Below, piece after piece: positions 52,360 to 64,000 of a stretch of DNA of 64,000 nucleotides. Numbering within the stretch: position 1 is the stretch's first letter; each line of letters starts with the position of its first letter. Below the pieces are notes generated by a model. That model did no database searches. It was not told the DNA's origin and saw nothing but the letters and a program-made list of their open reading frames with translations. Position numbers and translations under genes: made by a program. Origin of the DNA: Carallia brachiata (taxonomy: Eukaryota > Streptophyta > Magnoliopsida > Malpighiales > Rhizophoraceae); the NCBI GenBank assembly GCA_021464245.1, contig JADCRB010000028.1, forward strand, positions 2,939,553 through 3,003,552, in the 5' to 3' direction.

Positions 52360-52360
52360 N
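52360..52360. other. Single-N assembly join, in monomer phase
   Basis: TACCCTCTT on the left and TTATTCGTGACAC on the right fit the consensus CCTCTTTATTCGTG within one base. The order of variants changes across the N: the 27-mer expects CAACAAATAAATGC, but AACTAATAAATACAAATT follows. It is probably an overlap-based join inside the array. Confidence 0.7.
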
Positions 52361-55300
52361 TTATTCGTGACACAAATGATCTTATGCAACTAATAAATAC
52401 AAATTACGATCAATTGAACAATTATTAGAGGGAATTGAAAGCATTTAACACGCCAAAAGGTGTTAGAAATGGTTTTTGCATTGAAATTAAAGGTTTTTGT
52501 AAGCATTTATACTTCGCTTAAGTTTAATTTGGGTTAAGTAAGCCATTAAGTGAAAAGAAAGATCACTTATTAGCGAGAAATGAAGTAATTTTACATCTTT
52601 ATACGTGACACAAATGGTCTTATGCAACTAATAAATGCAAATTATGATCAATTGCACACTTATTAGAGGAAATTGAATGCATTTAACACCCCAAAAGGTG
52701 TTGGAAATGGTTTTTACATTGAAATTAAAGGTTTTTGTACGCATTTATACTTTATTTAAGTTTATTTGGGGTTTAATTAAGCCATTAAAATGTAAAGAAA
52801 ATCACTATTTGCACGAAATGAAGTATTTAGCCTCTTTATTCGTGACACAAATGGTCTTATGCAACAAATAAATGCAAATTATGACCAATTGCCCACTTAT
52901 TAGAGGAAATTGAATGCATTTAACACCCCAAGAGGAGTTGGAAATAGTTTTTGCATTGAAATTAAAGGTTTTTGTAAGCATTTATACTTCATTTAAGTTT
53001 AATTTGGGTTAAATAAGCCATTAAAGTGCAAGAAAATCACTTATTTGGATGAAATGAACTAATTTAGCCTCTTTATTTAATGACACAAATGGTCTTATGC
53101 AACTAATAAATGCAAATTATGATCAATTGCACACTTATTAGAAGGAATTGAATGCATTTAACGACCCAAAAGGTGTTAGAAATGGTTTTTGCATTGAAAT
53201 TAAAGGTTTTTTTAAGCATTTAAACTTCATTCAAGTTTAATTTGGGTTAAATAAGCCATTAAAGTGCAAGAAAATCACTTATTTCCATGAAATGAACTAA
53301 TTTAGCCTCTTTATTAATGACACAAATGGTCTTATTCAACTAATAAATGCAAATTATGATCAATTGCACACTTATTAGAAGGAATTGAATGCATTTAACG
53401 CCCCGAAAGATGTTGGAGATGGTTTTTACATTGAAATTAATGGTTTTTGTAAGCATTTATCCTTAATTTAAGTTTAATTTGGGTTAAATAAGTCATTAAA
53501 AAGTAAGAAAATCACTCATTTGCAAAGAAATGAAATTGATTTAGCCTCTTATTCCTGACACGTGGTCTTATGCAACCAATAAATGCAAATTATGATCAAT
53601 TAAATACTTATTAGAGGGAATTAAATGCATTTAACACCCCAAGAGGTGTTGGAAATGGTTTTTGCATTGAAATTAAAGGTTTTTGTAAGCATTTATACAT
53701 CATTTAAGTTTAATTTGGGTTAAATAAGCAATTTAAAGTGCAAGGGAAAATCACTTATTAGCGAGAAATGAAGTAATTTTGCATCTTTATTCGTGACACA
53801 AATGGTCTTATGCAACTAATAAATGCAAATTATGATCAATTGCACACTTATTAGAGGGAATTGAATGCATTATTAACACCCCAAAAGGTGTTTGATAGTT
53901 TTTGCATTGAAATTAAAGGTTTTTGTAAGCATTTATACTTCATTTAAGTTAATTTGGATTAATTAAGCCATTAAAACGTAAGAAAATCACTTATTTGCAG
54001 GAAATGAAGTCATTTAGCCTCTTTTATTCGGACACCAAATGGTCTTATACAACTAATAATGCAAATTCTACGATCAATTGAACACTTATTAGAGGGAATT
54101 GAATGCATTTAACACCCCAACAGGTGTTGGAAATGGTTTTTGCATTGAAATTAAACGTTTTTTTAAGCATTTAAACTCATTCAGTTTACTTTGTGTTTAA
54201 TAAGTCATTAAGTGAAAGAAAATCATTATTTGCATGAAATGAAGTAATTTAGCCTCTTTATTAATGACACAAATGGTCTTATGCAACTAATAAATGCAAA
54301 TTATATCAATTGCAAACTTATTTGAGGAATTGAATGCATTAACGCCCCGAAAGGTGTTGGAGATGGTTTTTGCATTGAAATTAAAGGTTTTGTAAGCATT
54401 TATCCTTCATTTAGTTTAATTTGGGTTAAATAAGCCATTAAAGTGCAAAGAAAATCACTTATTTGGATGAAATGAACTAATTTAGCCTCTTTATTAATGA
54501 CAAATGGTCTTATGCAACTAATAAATGCAAATTATGATCAATTGCACACTTATTAGAGGGAATTGAATGCATTTAAACACCCCCAAAAGGTGTGTGGAAA
54601 TGGTTTTTACATTGAAATTAAAGGTTTTTGTAAGCATTTATACTTTATTTAAGTTTAATTTTGGGGTAATTAAGCCATTAAAATGTAAGGAAATCACTTA
54701 TTTGCAGAAGAAATGAAGTAATTTAGCCTCTTTATTCGTGACACAAATGGTCTTATGCAACAAATAAATGCAAATTATGACAATTGCCCACTTATTAGAG
54801 GAAATTGAATGCATTTAATATCCCCAAAGTGTTGCAAATGGTTTTTCCATTGAAATTAATGGTTTTTGTAAGCATTTATCGTTAATTTAAGTTTAATTGG
54901 GTTAAATAGTCATTAAAAAAGTAAGAAAATCACTCATTTGCAAGAAATGAAGTAATTTAGCCTCTTTTATTCATAACACAAGTGGTCTTATGCAATCAAT
55001 AAATGCAAAATTATGACCATTAAACACTTATTAGAGGGAATTAAATGCATTTAACACCCCAAGAGGAGTTGGAAATAGTTTTTGCATTGAAATTAAAGGT
55101 TTTTGTAAGCATTTATACTTCATTTAAGTTTAATTTGGGTTAAATAAGCCATTAAAGTGCAAGAAAATCACTTATTAGCGACAAATGAAATTATTTTACA
55201 TCTTTATACGTGACACAAATGGTCTTCTGCAACTAATAAATGCAAATTATGATCAATTGCACACTTATTAGAGGGAATTGAATGCATTTAACACCCCAAA

Positions 55301-55739
55301 AGGTGTTGGAAATGGTCATTGAATTGAAATTAAAGGTTTTTGTAAGCATTTATACTTCATTTAAGTTTAAGTTGGGTTAATTATGCCATTAAAATGTAAG
55401 AAAATCACTTATTTGCATGAAATGAAGTAATTTAGCCTCTTTATTAATGACACAAATGGTCTTATGCAACTAATAAATGCAAATTATGATCAATTGCACA
55501 CTTATTTGAGGGAATTGAATGCATTTAACGCCCCGAAAGGTGTTGGAGATGGTTTTTGCATTGAAATTAAAGGTTTTTGTAAGCTTTTATCCTTCATTTA
55601 AGTTTAATTTGGGTTAAATAAGCCATTAAAGTGCAAAAAAATCACTTATTTGGATGAAATGAACTAATTTAGCCTCTTTATTAATGACACAAATGGTTTT
55701 ATGCAACTAATAAATGCAAATTATGATCAATTGCACACT
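52361..55739 (+). repeat. 237-bp satellite, mixed, indel-rich
   Basis: About 14 monomers. Parts resemble later units: 53.5-54.2 kb matches 58.2-58.9 and 62.5-63.2 kb (TACATCATT, then the GGATTAATTAAGCC type). The block beginning near 54560 repeats at 55751 (about 1191 bp, five monomers). Many single-base losses and gains. No gene. Confidence 0.9.
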
Positions 55740-58700
55740 TATTAGAGGGAATTGAATGCATTTAACACCCCAAAAGGTGTTGGAAATGGTTTTTACATTG
55801 AAATTAAAGGTTTTTGTAAGCATTTATACTTTATTTAAGTTTAATTTGGGGTAATTAAGCCATTAAAATGTAAGAAAATCACTTATTTGCAAGAAATGAA
55901 GTAATTTAGCCTCTTTATTCGTGACACAAATGGTCTTATGCAACAAATAAATGCAAATTATGACCAATTGCCCACTTATTAGAGGAAATTGAATGCATTT
56001 AATATCCCCAAAGTTGTTGCAAATGGTTTTTCCATTGAAATTAATGGTTTTTGTAAGCATTTATCGTTAATTTAAGTTTAATTTGGGTTAAATAAGTCAT
56101 TAAAAAGTAAGAAAATCACTCATTTGCAAGAAATGAAGTAATTTAGCCTCTTTATTCATGACACAAGTGGTCTTATGCAATCAATAAATGCAAATTATGA
56201 CCAATTAAACACTTATTAGAGGGAATTAAATGCATTTAACACACCCCAAGAGGAGTTGGAAATAGTTTTTGCATTGAAATTAAAGGTTTTTGTAAGCATT
56301 TATTCTTCATTTAAGTTTAATTTGGGTTAAATAAGCCATTAAAGTGCAAGAAAATCACTTATTAGCGACAAATGAAATAATTTTACATCTTTATACGTGA
56401 CACAAATGGTCTTCTGCAACTAATAAATGCAAATTATGATCAATTGCACACTTATTAGAGGGAATTGAATGCATTTAACACCCTAAAAGGTGTTGGAAAT
56501 GGTTTTTGAATTGAAATTAAAGGTTTTTGTAAGCATTTATACTTCATTTAAGTTTAATTTGGGTTAATTAAGCCATTAAAATGTAAGAAAATCAATTATT
56601 TGCATGAAATGAAGTAATTTAGCCTCTTTATTAATGACACAAATGGTCTTTTGCAACTAATAAATGCAAATTATGATCAATTGCACACTTATTTGAGGGA
56701 ATTGAATGCATTTAACGCCCCGAAAGGTGTTGGAGATGGTTTTTGTGCATTGAAATTAAAGGTTTTTGTAAGCATTTATCCTTCATTTAAGTTTAATTTG
56801 GGTTAAATAAGCCATTAAAGTGCAAGAAAATCACTTATTTGGATGAAATGAAGTAATTTAGCCTCTTTATTAATGACACAAATGGTCTTATGCAACTAAT
56901 AAATGCAAATTATGATCAATTGCACACTTATTTGAGGGAATTGAATGCTTTAACGCCCCGAAAGGTGTTGGAGATGGTTTTTGCATTGAAATTAAAGGTT
57001 TTTGTAAGCATTTATCCTTCATTTAAGTTTAATTTGGGTTAAATAAGCCATTAAAGTGCAAGAAAATCACTTATTTTCAAGAAATGAAGTAATTTAGCCT
57101 CTTTATTCATTACACAAATGGTCTTATGCAGCTAAAAAATAAAAATTACGATCAATTGAATACTTATTAGAGGGAATTGAATGCATTTAACACCCTAAAA
57201 GGTGTTGGAAATGATTTTTGCATTGAAATTAAAAGGTTTTGTAAGCATTTATACTTTATTCAAGTTTAATTTGGATTAAATAAGCCATTAAAATCCAAGA
57301 AAATCACTTATTTGCAAGAAATGAAGTGATTTAGCCTCTTTATTCGTGACACAAATAGTCTTATGTAACCAATAAATGCAAATTTTGATCAATTGCACAC
57401 TTATTGGAGGGAATTGAAAGCATTTAACACCCCAAAAGGTGTTGGAAATGGTTTTTGCATTGAAATTAAAGGTTTTTGTAAGCATTTATGCCTAATTTAA
57501 GTTTAATTTGGGTTAAATAAGCCATTTAAATGCAAGAAAATAACTTATTTTCAAGAAATAACGCAATTTAGCCTCTTTATTTGTGACACAAATGGTCTTA
57601 TGTAGCTAATAAATGCAAATTACGATTAATTGAACACTTATTAGAGGGACTTGAACGCATTTAACACCTCAAAAGGTGTTGGAAATGGTTTTTGCATTGA
57701 AATTAGGCGTTTTTGTAAGCTTTTATACTTCATTTAAGTTTAATTTGGGTTAAATAAGCCATTAAAATGCAAGAAAATCACTTATTTGCGAGAAATGATG
57801 TAATTTAGCCTCTTTAATCGTGACACAAATGGTCTTATGCAACTAATAAAATGCAAATTAACGATCAATTGAACACTTGTTAGAGGGAATTGAAAGCATT
57901 TAACACGCCAAAAGGTGTGGAAATGATTTTTGCATTGAAATTAAAGGTTTTTGTAAGCATTTATCTTCATTTAAGTTTAATTTGGGTTAAATAAGTCATT
58001 AAAGTGCAAGAAAATCACTTATTAACGAGAAATGAAGTAATTTTGCATCTTTATTCGTGAGATAAATGGTCTTATGCAACTAATAAATCCAAATTATGAC
58101 CAATTGCCCACTTATTAGAGGAAATTGAATGCATTTAATTCCCCCAAAGGTGTTGCAAATGCTTTTTTCATTGAAATTAAGGGTTTTTGTAAGCATTTAT
58201 CCTTAATTTAAGTTTAATTTGGGTTAAATAAGTCATTAAAAAGTAAGAAAATCACTCATTTGCAAGAAATGAAGTGATTTAGCCTCTTTATTCCTGACAC
58301 AAGTGGTCTTATGCAACCAATAAATGCAAATTATGATCAATTAAATACTTATTAGAGGGAATTAAATGCATTTAACACCCCAAAAGGTGTTGGAAATGGT
58401 TTTTGCATTGAAATTAAAGGTTTTTGTAAGCATTTATACATCATTTAAGTTTAATTTGGGTTAAATAAGCAATTAAAGTGCAAGAAAATCACTTATTAGC
58501 GAGAAATGAAGTAATTTTGCATCTTTATTCGTGACACAAATGGTCTTATGCAACTAATAAATGCAAATTATGATCAATTGCACACTTATTAGAGGGAATT
58601 GAATGCATTTAACACCCCAAAAGGTGTTTGAAATAGTTTTTGCATTGAAATTAAAGGTTTTTGTAAGCATTTATACTTCATTTAAGTTTAATTTGGATTA

Positions 58701-60030
58701 ATTAAGCCATTAAAACGTAAGAAAATCACTTATTTGCAAGAAATGAAGTAATTTAGCCTCTTTATTCGGGACACAAATGGTCTTATACAACTAATAAATG
58801 CAAATTACGATCAATTGAACACTTATTAGAGGGAATTGAATGCATTTAACACCCCAACAGGTGTTGGAAATGGTTTTTGCATTGAAATTAAACGTTTTTT
58901 TAAGCATTTAAACTTCATTCAAGTTTACTTTGTGTTTAATAAGTCATTAAAGTGCAAAAAAATCACTTATTTGCATGAAATGAACTAATTTAGCCTCTTT
59001 ATTAATGACACAAATGGTCTTATGCAACTAATAAATGCAAATTATGATCAATTGCGCACTTATTAGAAGGAATTAAATGCATTTAACGACCCAAAAGGTG
59101 TTGGAAATGGTTTTTGCATTGAAATTAAAGGGTTTTGTAAGCATTTATACTTCATTCAAGTTTAATTTGGCTTAAATACGGCTTTAAAATCCAAGAAAAT
59201 CACTTATTTGCAAGAAATGAAGTGATTTAGCCTCTTTATTCGTGACACAAATGGTCTTGTGCAACCAATAAATGCAAATTTTGATCAATTGCACACTTAT
59301 TGGAGGGCATTGAAAGCATTTAACACCCCAAAAGGTGTTGGAAATGGTTTTTGCATCTAAATTAAAGGTTTTTGTAAGCATTTATACCTAATTTAAGTTT
59401 AATTTGGGTTAAATAAGCCATTTAAATGCAAGAAAATAACTTATTTTCAAGAAATAACGTAATTCAGCCTTTTTATTTGTGACAAAATGGTCTTATGCAG
59501 CTAATAAATGCAAATTACGATCAATTGAACACTTATTAGAGGGAATTGAATGCATTTAACACCTCAAAAGGTGTTGGAAATGGTTTTTGCATTGAAATTA
59601 AACGTTTTCGTAAGCTTTTATACTTTATTTAAGTTTAATTTGGGTTAAATAAGCCATTAAAATGCAAGAAAATCACTAATTTGCGAGAAATGAAGTAATT
59701 TAGCCTCTTTATTCGTGACACAAATGATCTTATGCAACTAATAAATACAAATTACGATCAATTGAACAATTATTAGAGGGAATTGAAAGCATTTAACACG
59801 CCAAAAGGTGTTGGAAATGTTTTTGCATTGAAATTAAAGGTTTTTGTAAGCATTTATACTTCATTTAAGTTTAATTTGGGTTAAGTAAGCCATTAAAGTG
59901 CAAGAAAATCACTTATTAGCGAGAAATGAAGTAATTTTGCATCTTTATACGTGACACAAATGGTCTTCTGCAACTAATAAATGCAAATTATGATCAATTG
60001 CACACTTATTAGAGGGAATTGAATGCATTT

Positions 60031-60048
60031 AACACCCCAAAAGGTGTT
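60031..60048. repeat. Conserved 6-6-6 dyad in every monomer (example)
   Basis: AACACC-CCAAAA-GGTGTT is an inverted repeat with 6-bp arms and a 6-bp loop, at consensus positions 16-33. Most monomers keep it. Variants keep the arms (loop CTCAAAA or CCAAGA types), give wobble-type pairing (AACGCCCCGAAAGGTGTT at 60979-60996), or break one pair (GGTGAT type). It is the strongest dyad I see in the monomer. Confidence 0.8.
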
Positions 60049-60252
60049 GGAAATGGTTTTTACATTGAAATTAAAGGTTTTTGTAAGCATTTATACTTCA
60101 TTTAAGTTTAATTTGGGGTAATTAAGCCATTAAAATGTAAGAAAATCACTTATTTGCAAGAAATGAAGTAATTTAGCCTCTTTATTCGTGACACAAATGG
60201 TCTTATGCAACAAATAAATGCAAATTATGACCAATTGCCCACTTATTAGAGG

Positions 60253-60489
60253 AAATTGAATGCATTTAATATCCCCAAAGTTGTTGCAAATGGTTTTTCC
60301 ATTGAAATTAATGGTTTTTGTAAGCATTTATCGTTAATTTAAGTTTAATTTGGGTTAAATAAGTCATTAAAAAGTAAGAAAATCACTCATTTGCAAGAAA
60401 TGAAGTAATTTAGCCTCTTTATTCATGACACAAGTGGTCTTATGCAATCAATAAATGCAAATTATGACCAATTAAACACTTATTAGAGG
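60253..60489 (+). repeat. Representative monomer, ATCCCCAAAGTTG subtype
   Basis: A 237-bp unit with the dyad destroyed (AATATCCCCAAAGTTGTTGC), TTTTTCC for TTTTTGC, TTATCGTTAATTTAAG, AAGTCATTAAAAAG and CATGACACAAGTGG. Related units with CCCCCAAAGGTG occur through the whole window. They are normally followed by a monomer beginning with AATTAAATGC. Confidence 0.8.
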
Positions 60490-63400
60490 GAATTAAATGC
60501 ATTTAACACCCCAAGAGGAGTTGGAAATAGTTTTTGCATTGAAATTAAAGGTTTTTGTAAGCATTTATTCTTCATTTAAGTTTAATTTGGGTTAAATAAG
60601 CCATTAAAGTGCAAGAAAATCACTTATTAGCGACAAATGAAATAATTTTACATCTTTATACGTGACACAAATGGTCTTCTGCAACTAATAAATGCAAATT
60701 ATGATCAATTGCACACTTATTAGAGGGAATTGAATGCATTTAACACCCTAAAAGGTGTTGGAAATGGTTTTTGAATTGAAATTAAAGGTTTTTGTAAGCA
60801 TTTATACTTCATTTAAGTTTAATTTGGGTTAATTAAGCCATTAAAATGTAAGAAAATCAATTATTTGCATGAAATGAAGTAATTTAGCCTCTTTATTAAT
60901 GACACAAATGGTCTTTTGCAACTAATAAATGCAAATTATGATCAATTGCACACTTATTTGAGGGAATTGAATGCATTTAACGCCCCGAAAGGTGTTGGAG
61001 ATGGTTTTTGCATTGAAATTAAAGGTTTTTGTAAGCATTTATCCTTCATTTAAGTTTAATTTGGGTTAAATAAGCCATTAAAGTGCAAGAAAATCACTTA
61101 TTTGGATGAAATGAAGTAATTTAGCCTCTTTATTAATGACACAAATGGTCTTATGCAACTAATAAATGCAAATTATGATCAATTGCACACTTATTTGAGG
61201 GAATTGAATGCATTTAACGCCCCGAAAGGTGTTGGAGATGGTTTTTGCATTGAAATTAAAGGTTTTTGTAAGCATTTATCCTTCATTTAAGTTTAATTTG
61301 GGTTAAATAAGCCATTAAAGTGCAAGAAAATCACTTATTTTCAAGAAATGAAGTAATTTAGCCTCTTTATTCATTACACAAATGGTCTTATGCAGCTAAA
61401 AAATAAAAATTACGATCAATTGAATACTTATTAGAGGGAATTGAATGCATTTAACACCCTAAAAGGTGTTGGAAATGATTTTTGCATTGAAATTAAAAGG
61501 TTTTGTAAGCATTTATACTTCATTCAAGTTTAATTTGGATTAAATAAGCCATTAAAATCCAAGAAAATCACTTATTTGCAAGAAATGAAGTGATTTAGCC
61601 TCTTTATTCGTGACACAAATAGTCTTATGTAACCAATAAATGCAAATTTTGATCAATTGCACACTTATTGGAGGGAATTGAAAGCATTTAACACCCCAAA
61701 AGGTGTTGGAAATGGTTTTTGCATTGAAATTAAAGGTTTTTGTAAGCATTTATGCCTAATTTAAGTTTAATTTGGGTTAAATAAGCCATTTAAATGCAAG
61801 AAAATAACTTATTTTCAAGAAATAACGCAATTTAGCCTCTTTATTTGTGACACAAATGGTCTTATGTAGCTAATAAATGCAAATTACGATTAATTGAACA
61901 CTTATTAGAGGGACTTGAACGCATTTAACACCTCAAAAGGTGTTGGAAATGGTTTTTGCATTGAAATTAGGCGTTTTTGTAAGCTTTTATACTTCATTTA
62001 AGTTTAATTTGGGTTAAATAAGCCATTAAAATGCAAGAAAATCACTTATTTGCGAGAAATGATGTAATTTAGCCTCTTTAATCGTGACACAAATGGTCTT
62101 ATGCAACTAATAAAATGCAAATTACGATCAATTGAACACTTGTTAGAGGGAATTGAAAGCATTTAACACGCCAAAAGGTGTGGAAATGATTTTTGCATTG
62201 AAATTAAAGGTTTTTGTAAGCATTTATACTTCATTTAAGTTTAATTTGGGTTAAATAAGTCATTAAAGTGCAAGAAAATCACTTATTAACGAGAAATGAA
62301 GTAATTTTGCATCTTTATTCGTGAGATAAATGGTCTTATGCAACTAATAAATCCAAATTATGACCAATTGCCCACTTATTAGAGGAAATTGAATGCATTT
62401 AATTCCCCCAAAGGTGTTGCAAATGCTTTTTTCATTGAAATTAAGGGTTTTTGTAAGCATTTATCCTTAATTTAAGTTTAATTTGGGTTAAATAAGTCAT
62501 TAAAAAGTAAGAAAATCACTCATTTGCAAGAAATGAAGTGATTTAGCCTCTTTATTCTTGACACAAGTGGTCTTATGCAACCAATAAATGCAAATTATGA
62601 TCAATTAAATACTTATTAGAGGGAATTAAATGCATTTAACACCCCAAGAGGTGTTGGAAATGGTTTTTGCATTGAAATTAAAGGTTTTTGTAAGCATTTA
62701 TACATCATTTAAGTTTAATTTGGGTTAAATAAGCATTAAAGTGCAAGAAAATCACTTATTAGCGAGAAATGAAGTAATTTTGCATCTTTATTCGTGACAC
62801 AAATGGTCTTATGCAACTAATAAATGCAAATTATGATCAATTGCACACTTATTAGAGGGAATTGAATGCATTTAACACCCCAAAAGGTGTTTGAAATAGT
62901 TTTTGCATTGAAATTAAAGGTTTTTGTAAGCATTTATACTTCATTTAAGTTTAATTTGGATTAATTAAGCCATTAAAACGTAAGAAAATCACTTATTTGC
63001 AAGAAATGAAGTAATTTAGCCTCTTTATTCGGGACACAAATGGTCTTATACAACTAATAAATGCAAATTACGATCAATTGAACACTTATTAGAGGGAATT
63101 GAATGCATTTAACACCCCAACAGGTGTTGGAAATGGTTTTTGCATTGAAATTAAACGTTTTTTTAAGCATTTAAACTTCATTCAAGTTTACTTTGTGTTT
63201 AATAAGTCATTAAAGTGCAAAAAATCACTTATTTGCATGAAATGAACTAATTTAGCCTCTTTATTAATGACACAAATGGTCTTATGCAACTAATAAATGC
63301 AAATTATGATCAATTGCGCACTTATTAGAAGGAATTAAATGCATTTAACGACCCAAAAGGTGTTGGAAATGGTTTTTGCATTGAAATTAAAGGGTTTTGT

Positions 63401-63568
63401 AAGCATTTATACTTCATTCAAGTTTAATTTGGCTTAAATACGGCTTTAAAATCCAAGAAAATCACTTATTTGCAAGAAATGAAGTGATTTAGCCTCTTTA
63501 TTCGTGACACAAATGGTCTTGTGCAACCAATAAATGCAAATTTTGATCAATTGCACACTTATTGGAGG

Positions 63569-63805
63569 GCATTGAAAGCATTTAACACCCCAAAAGGTGT
63601 TGGAAATGGTTTTTGCATCTAAATTAAAGGTTTTTGTAAGCAGTTATACCTAATTTAAGTTTAATTTGGGTTAAATAAGCCATTTAAATGCAGGAAAATA
63701 ACTTATTTTCAAGAAATAATGTAATTCAGCCTTTTTATTTGTGACACAAATGGTCTTATGCAGCTAATAAATGCAAATTACGATCAATTGAACATTTATT
63801 AGAGG
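63569..63805 (+). repeat. Representative monomer, GCATCTAAATT subtype
   Basis: A 237-bp unit starting GCATTGAAAGC, with GCATCTAAATTAAAGG, TACCTAATTTAAG, AAGCCATTTAAATGC, TTATTTTCAAGAAATAA and TTCAGCCTTTTTATTTGTG. This type occurs once per 8-monomer repeat, twice per 27-monomer repeat and once per 18-monomer repeat. Confidence 0.8.
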
Positions 63806-64000
63806 GAATTGAATGCATTTAACTCCTCAAAAGGTGTTGGAAATGGTTTTTGCATTGAAATTAAACGTTTTCGTAAGCTTTTATACTTTATTTAAGTTTA
63901 ATTTGGGTTAAATAAGCCATTAAAAATGCAGAAATCACTATTTGCGAGAAATGAAGTAATTTAGCCTCTTTATTCGTGACACAATAATCTTATGCAACTA

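Larger units (their letters stand above)
55740..64000 (+). repeat. 18-monomer higher-order repeat, nearly two copies
   Basis: Marker pairs lie 4262-4267 bp apart: ACACCCTAAAAGG at 56479/60745 and 57189/61455, and TGGCTTAAATACGGC at 59168/63430. Shared oddities such as GTGAGATAAATGG (about 58058 and 62323) show copying of a whole block. The two copies are almost identical until roughly 63.9 kb, where indels reappear. The second copy is cut by the window end. No gene. Confidence 0.92.

Noticed and set aside
60031..60065. True CENP-B box in the satellite
   Set aside because: Both essential CpG-containing cores (TTCG and CGGG) are missing; only the middle matches, so binding by a CENP-B-like protein is not supported.
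3032..61749. Many 60-79-codon minus-strand frames with similar proteins (…ICVTNKEAKLLHF…)
   Set aside because: They are the same stretch of the 237-bp monomer read each time; the period is divisible by three. Frames break freely in other monomers with indels.
1..64000. CRISPR array
   Set aside because: Repeats are contiguous 237-bp units with no short repeat plus unique spacer pattern and no cas genes; the context is a plant nuclear satellite.

Overview
The window is almost entirely one plant-type satellite DNA array: a 237-bp, AT-rich (about 29% GC in my consensus) monomer repeated head to tail about 258 times over roughly 61 kb. The only other sequence is one LTR-retrotransposon derivative at 7500-9839, one sized N gap (9959-10370) and three single-N joins (1210, 36781, 52360). 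I find no intact protein-coding gene, no rRNA or tRNA gene and no CRISPR array. Short open frames of 60-80 codons recur every few monomers only because 237 is divisible by 3. The long satellite, its multi-monomer higher-order repeats (HORs) and a Ty3/gypsy-type LTR element point to a flowering plant chromosome, possibly pericentromeric, centromeric or subtelomeric. I cannot name the species.

Layout: 1-1209 mixed monomers; 1211-5052 three copies of a ~1.33-kb HOR, two of them carrying an internally deleted monomer; 5053-7499 mixed monomers; 7500-9839 the retroelement insertion; 9840-9958 satellite, then the 412-N gap; 10371-13500 including a 4-monomer HOR (947 bp); 13500-22000 HORs of varying size (9, 11 and 8 monomers); 22000-24900 mixed; 24900-36780 about six copies of an 8-monomer HOR (1893 bp in the clean copies); 36782-52359 a 27-monomer HOR (about 6390 bp; the first copy appears to have 29); 52361-55740 mixed, with a 5-monomer offset; 55740-64000 an 18-monomer HOR (about 4265 bp), the second copy running off the window.

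The most unusual object is the insertion. It is a 2340-bp near-palindrome: the last part of a Ty3/gypsy-like pol reading frame, polypurine tract and complete LTR (about 810 bp) occur twice in opposite orientations, around a 152-bp spacer. Both outer ends are the U5 (3') end of an LTR, each ending in the TGATG/CATCA terminus, and the whole is flanked by a perfect 5-bp target duplication (GAATT). There is no primer-binding site, reverse transcriptase or integrase. The simplest reading is that a nascent minus-strand cDNA snapped back at an 8-bp inverted microhomology (8583-8590 with 8743-8750), copied itself, and the resulting U5-U5 molecule was integrated. Each LTR keeps a TATA box and points outward into the satellite.

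Many stretches (about 15.2-24.3, 29.2-36.6, 37.3-43.9 and 52.1-55 kb) carry far more one-base deletions and insertions than neighbouring near-identical HOR copies. This suggests unevenly polished long-read consensus, so monomer lengths and copy divergence there should not be trusted at the base level.
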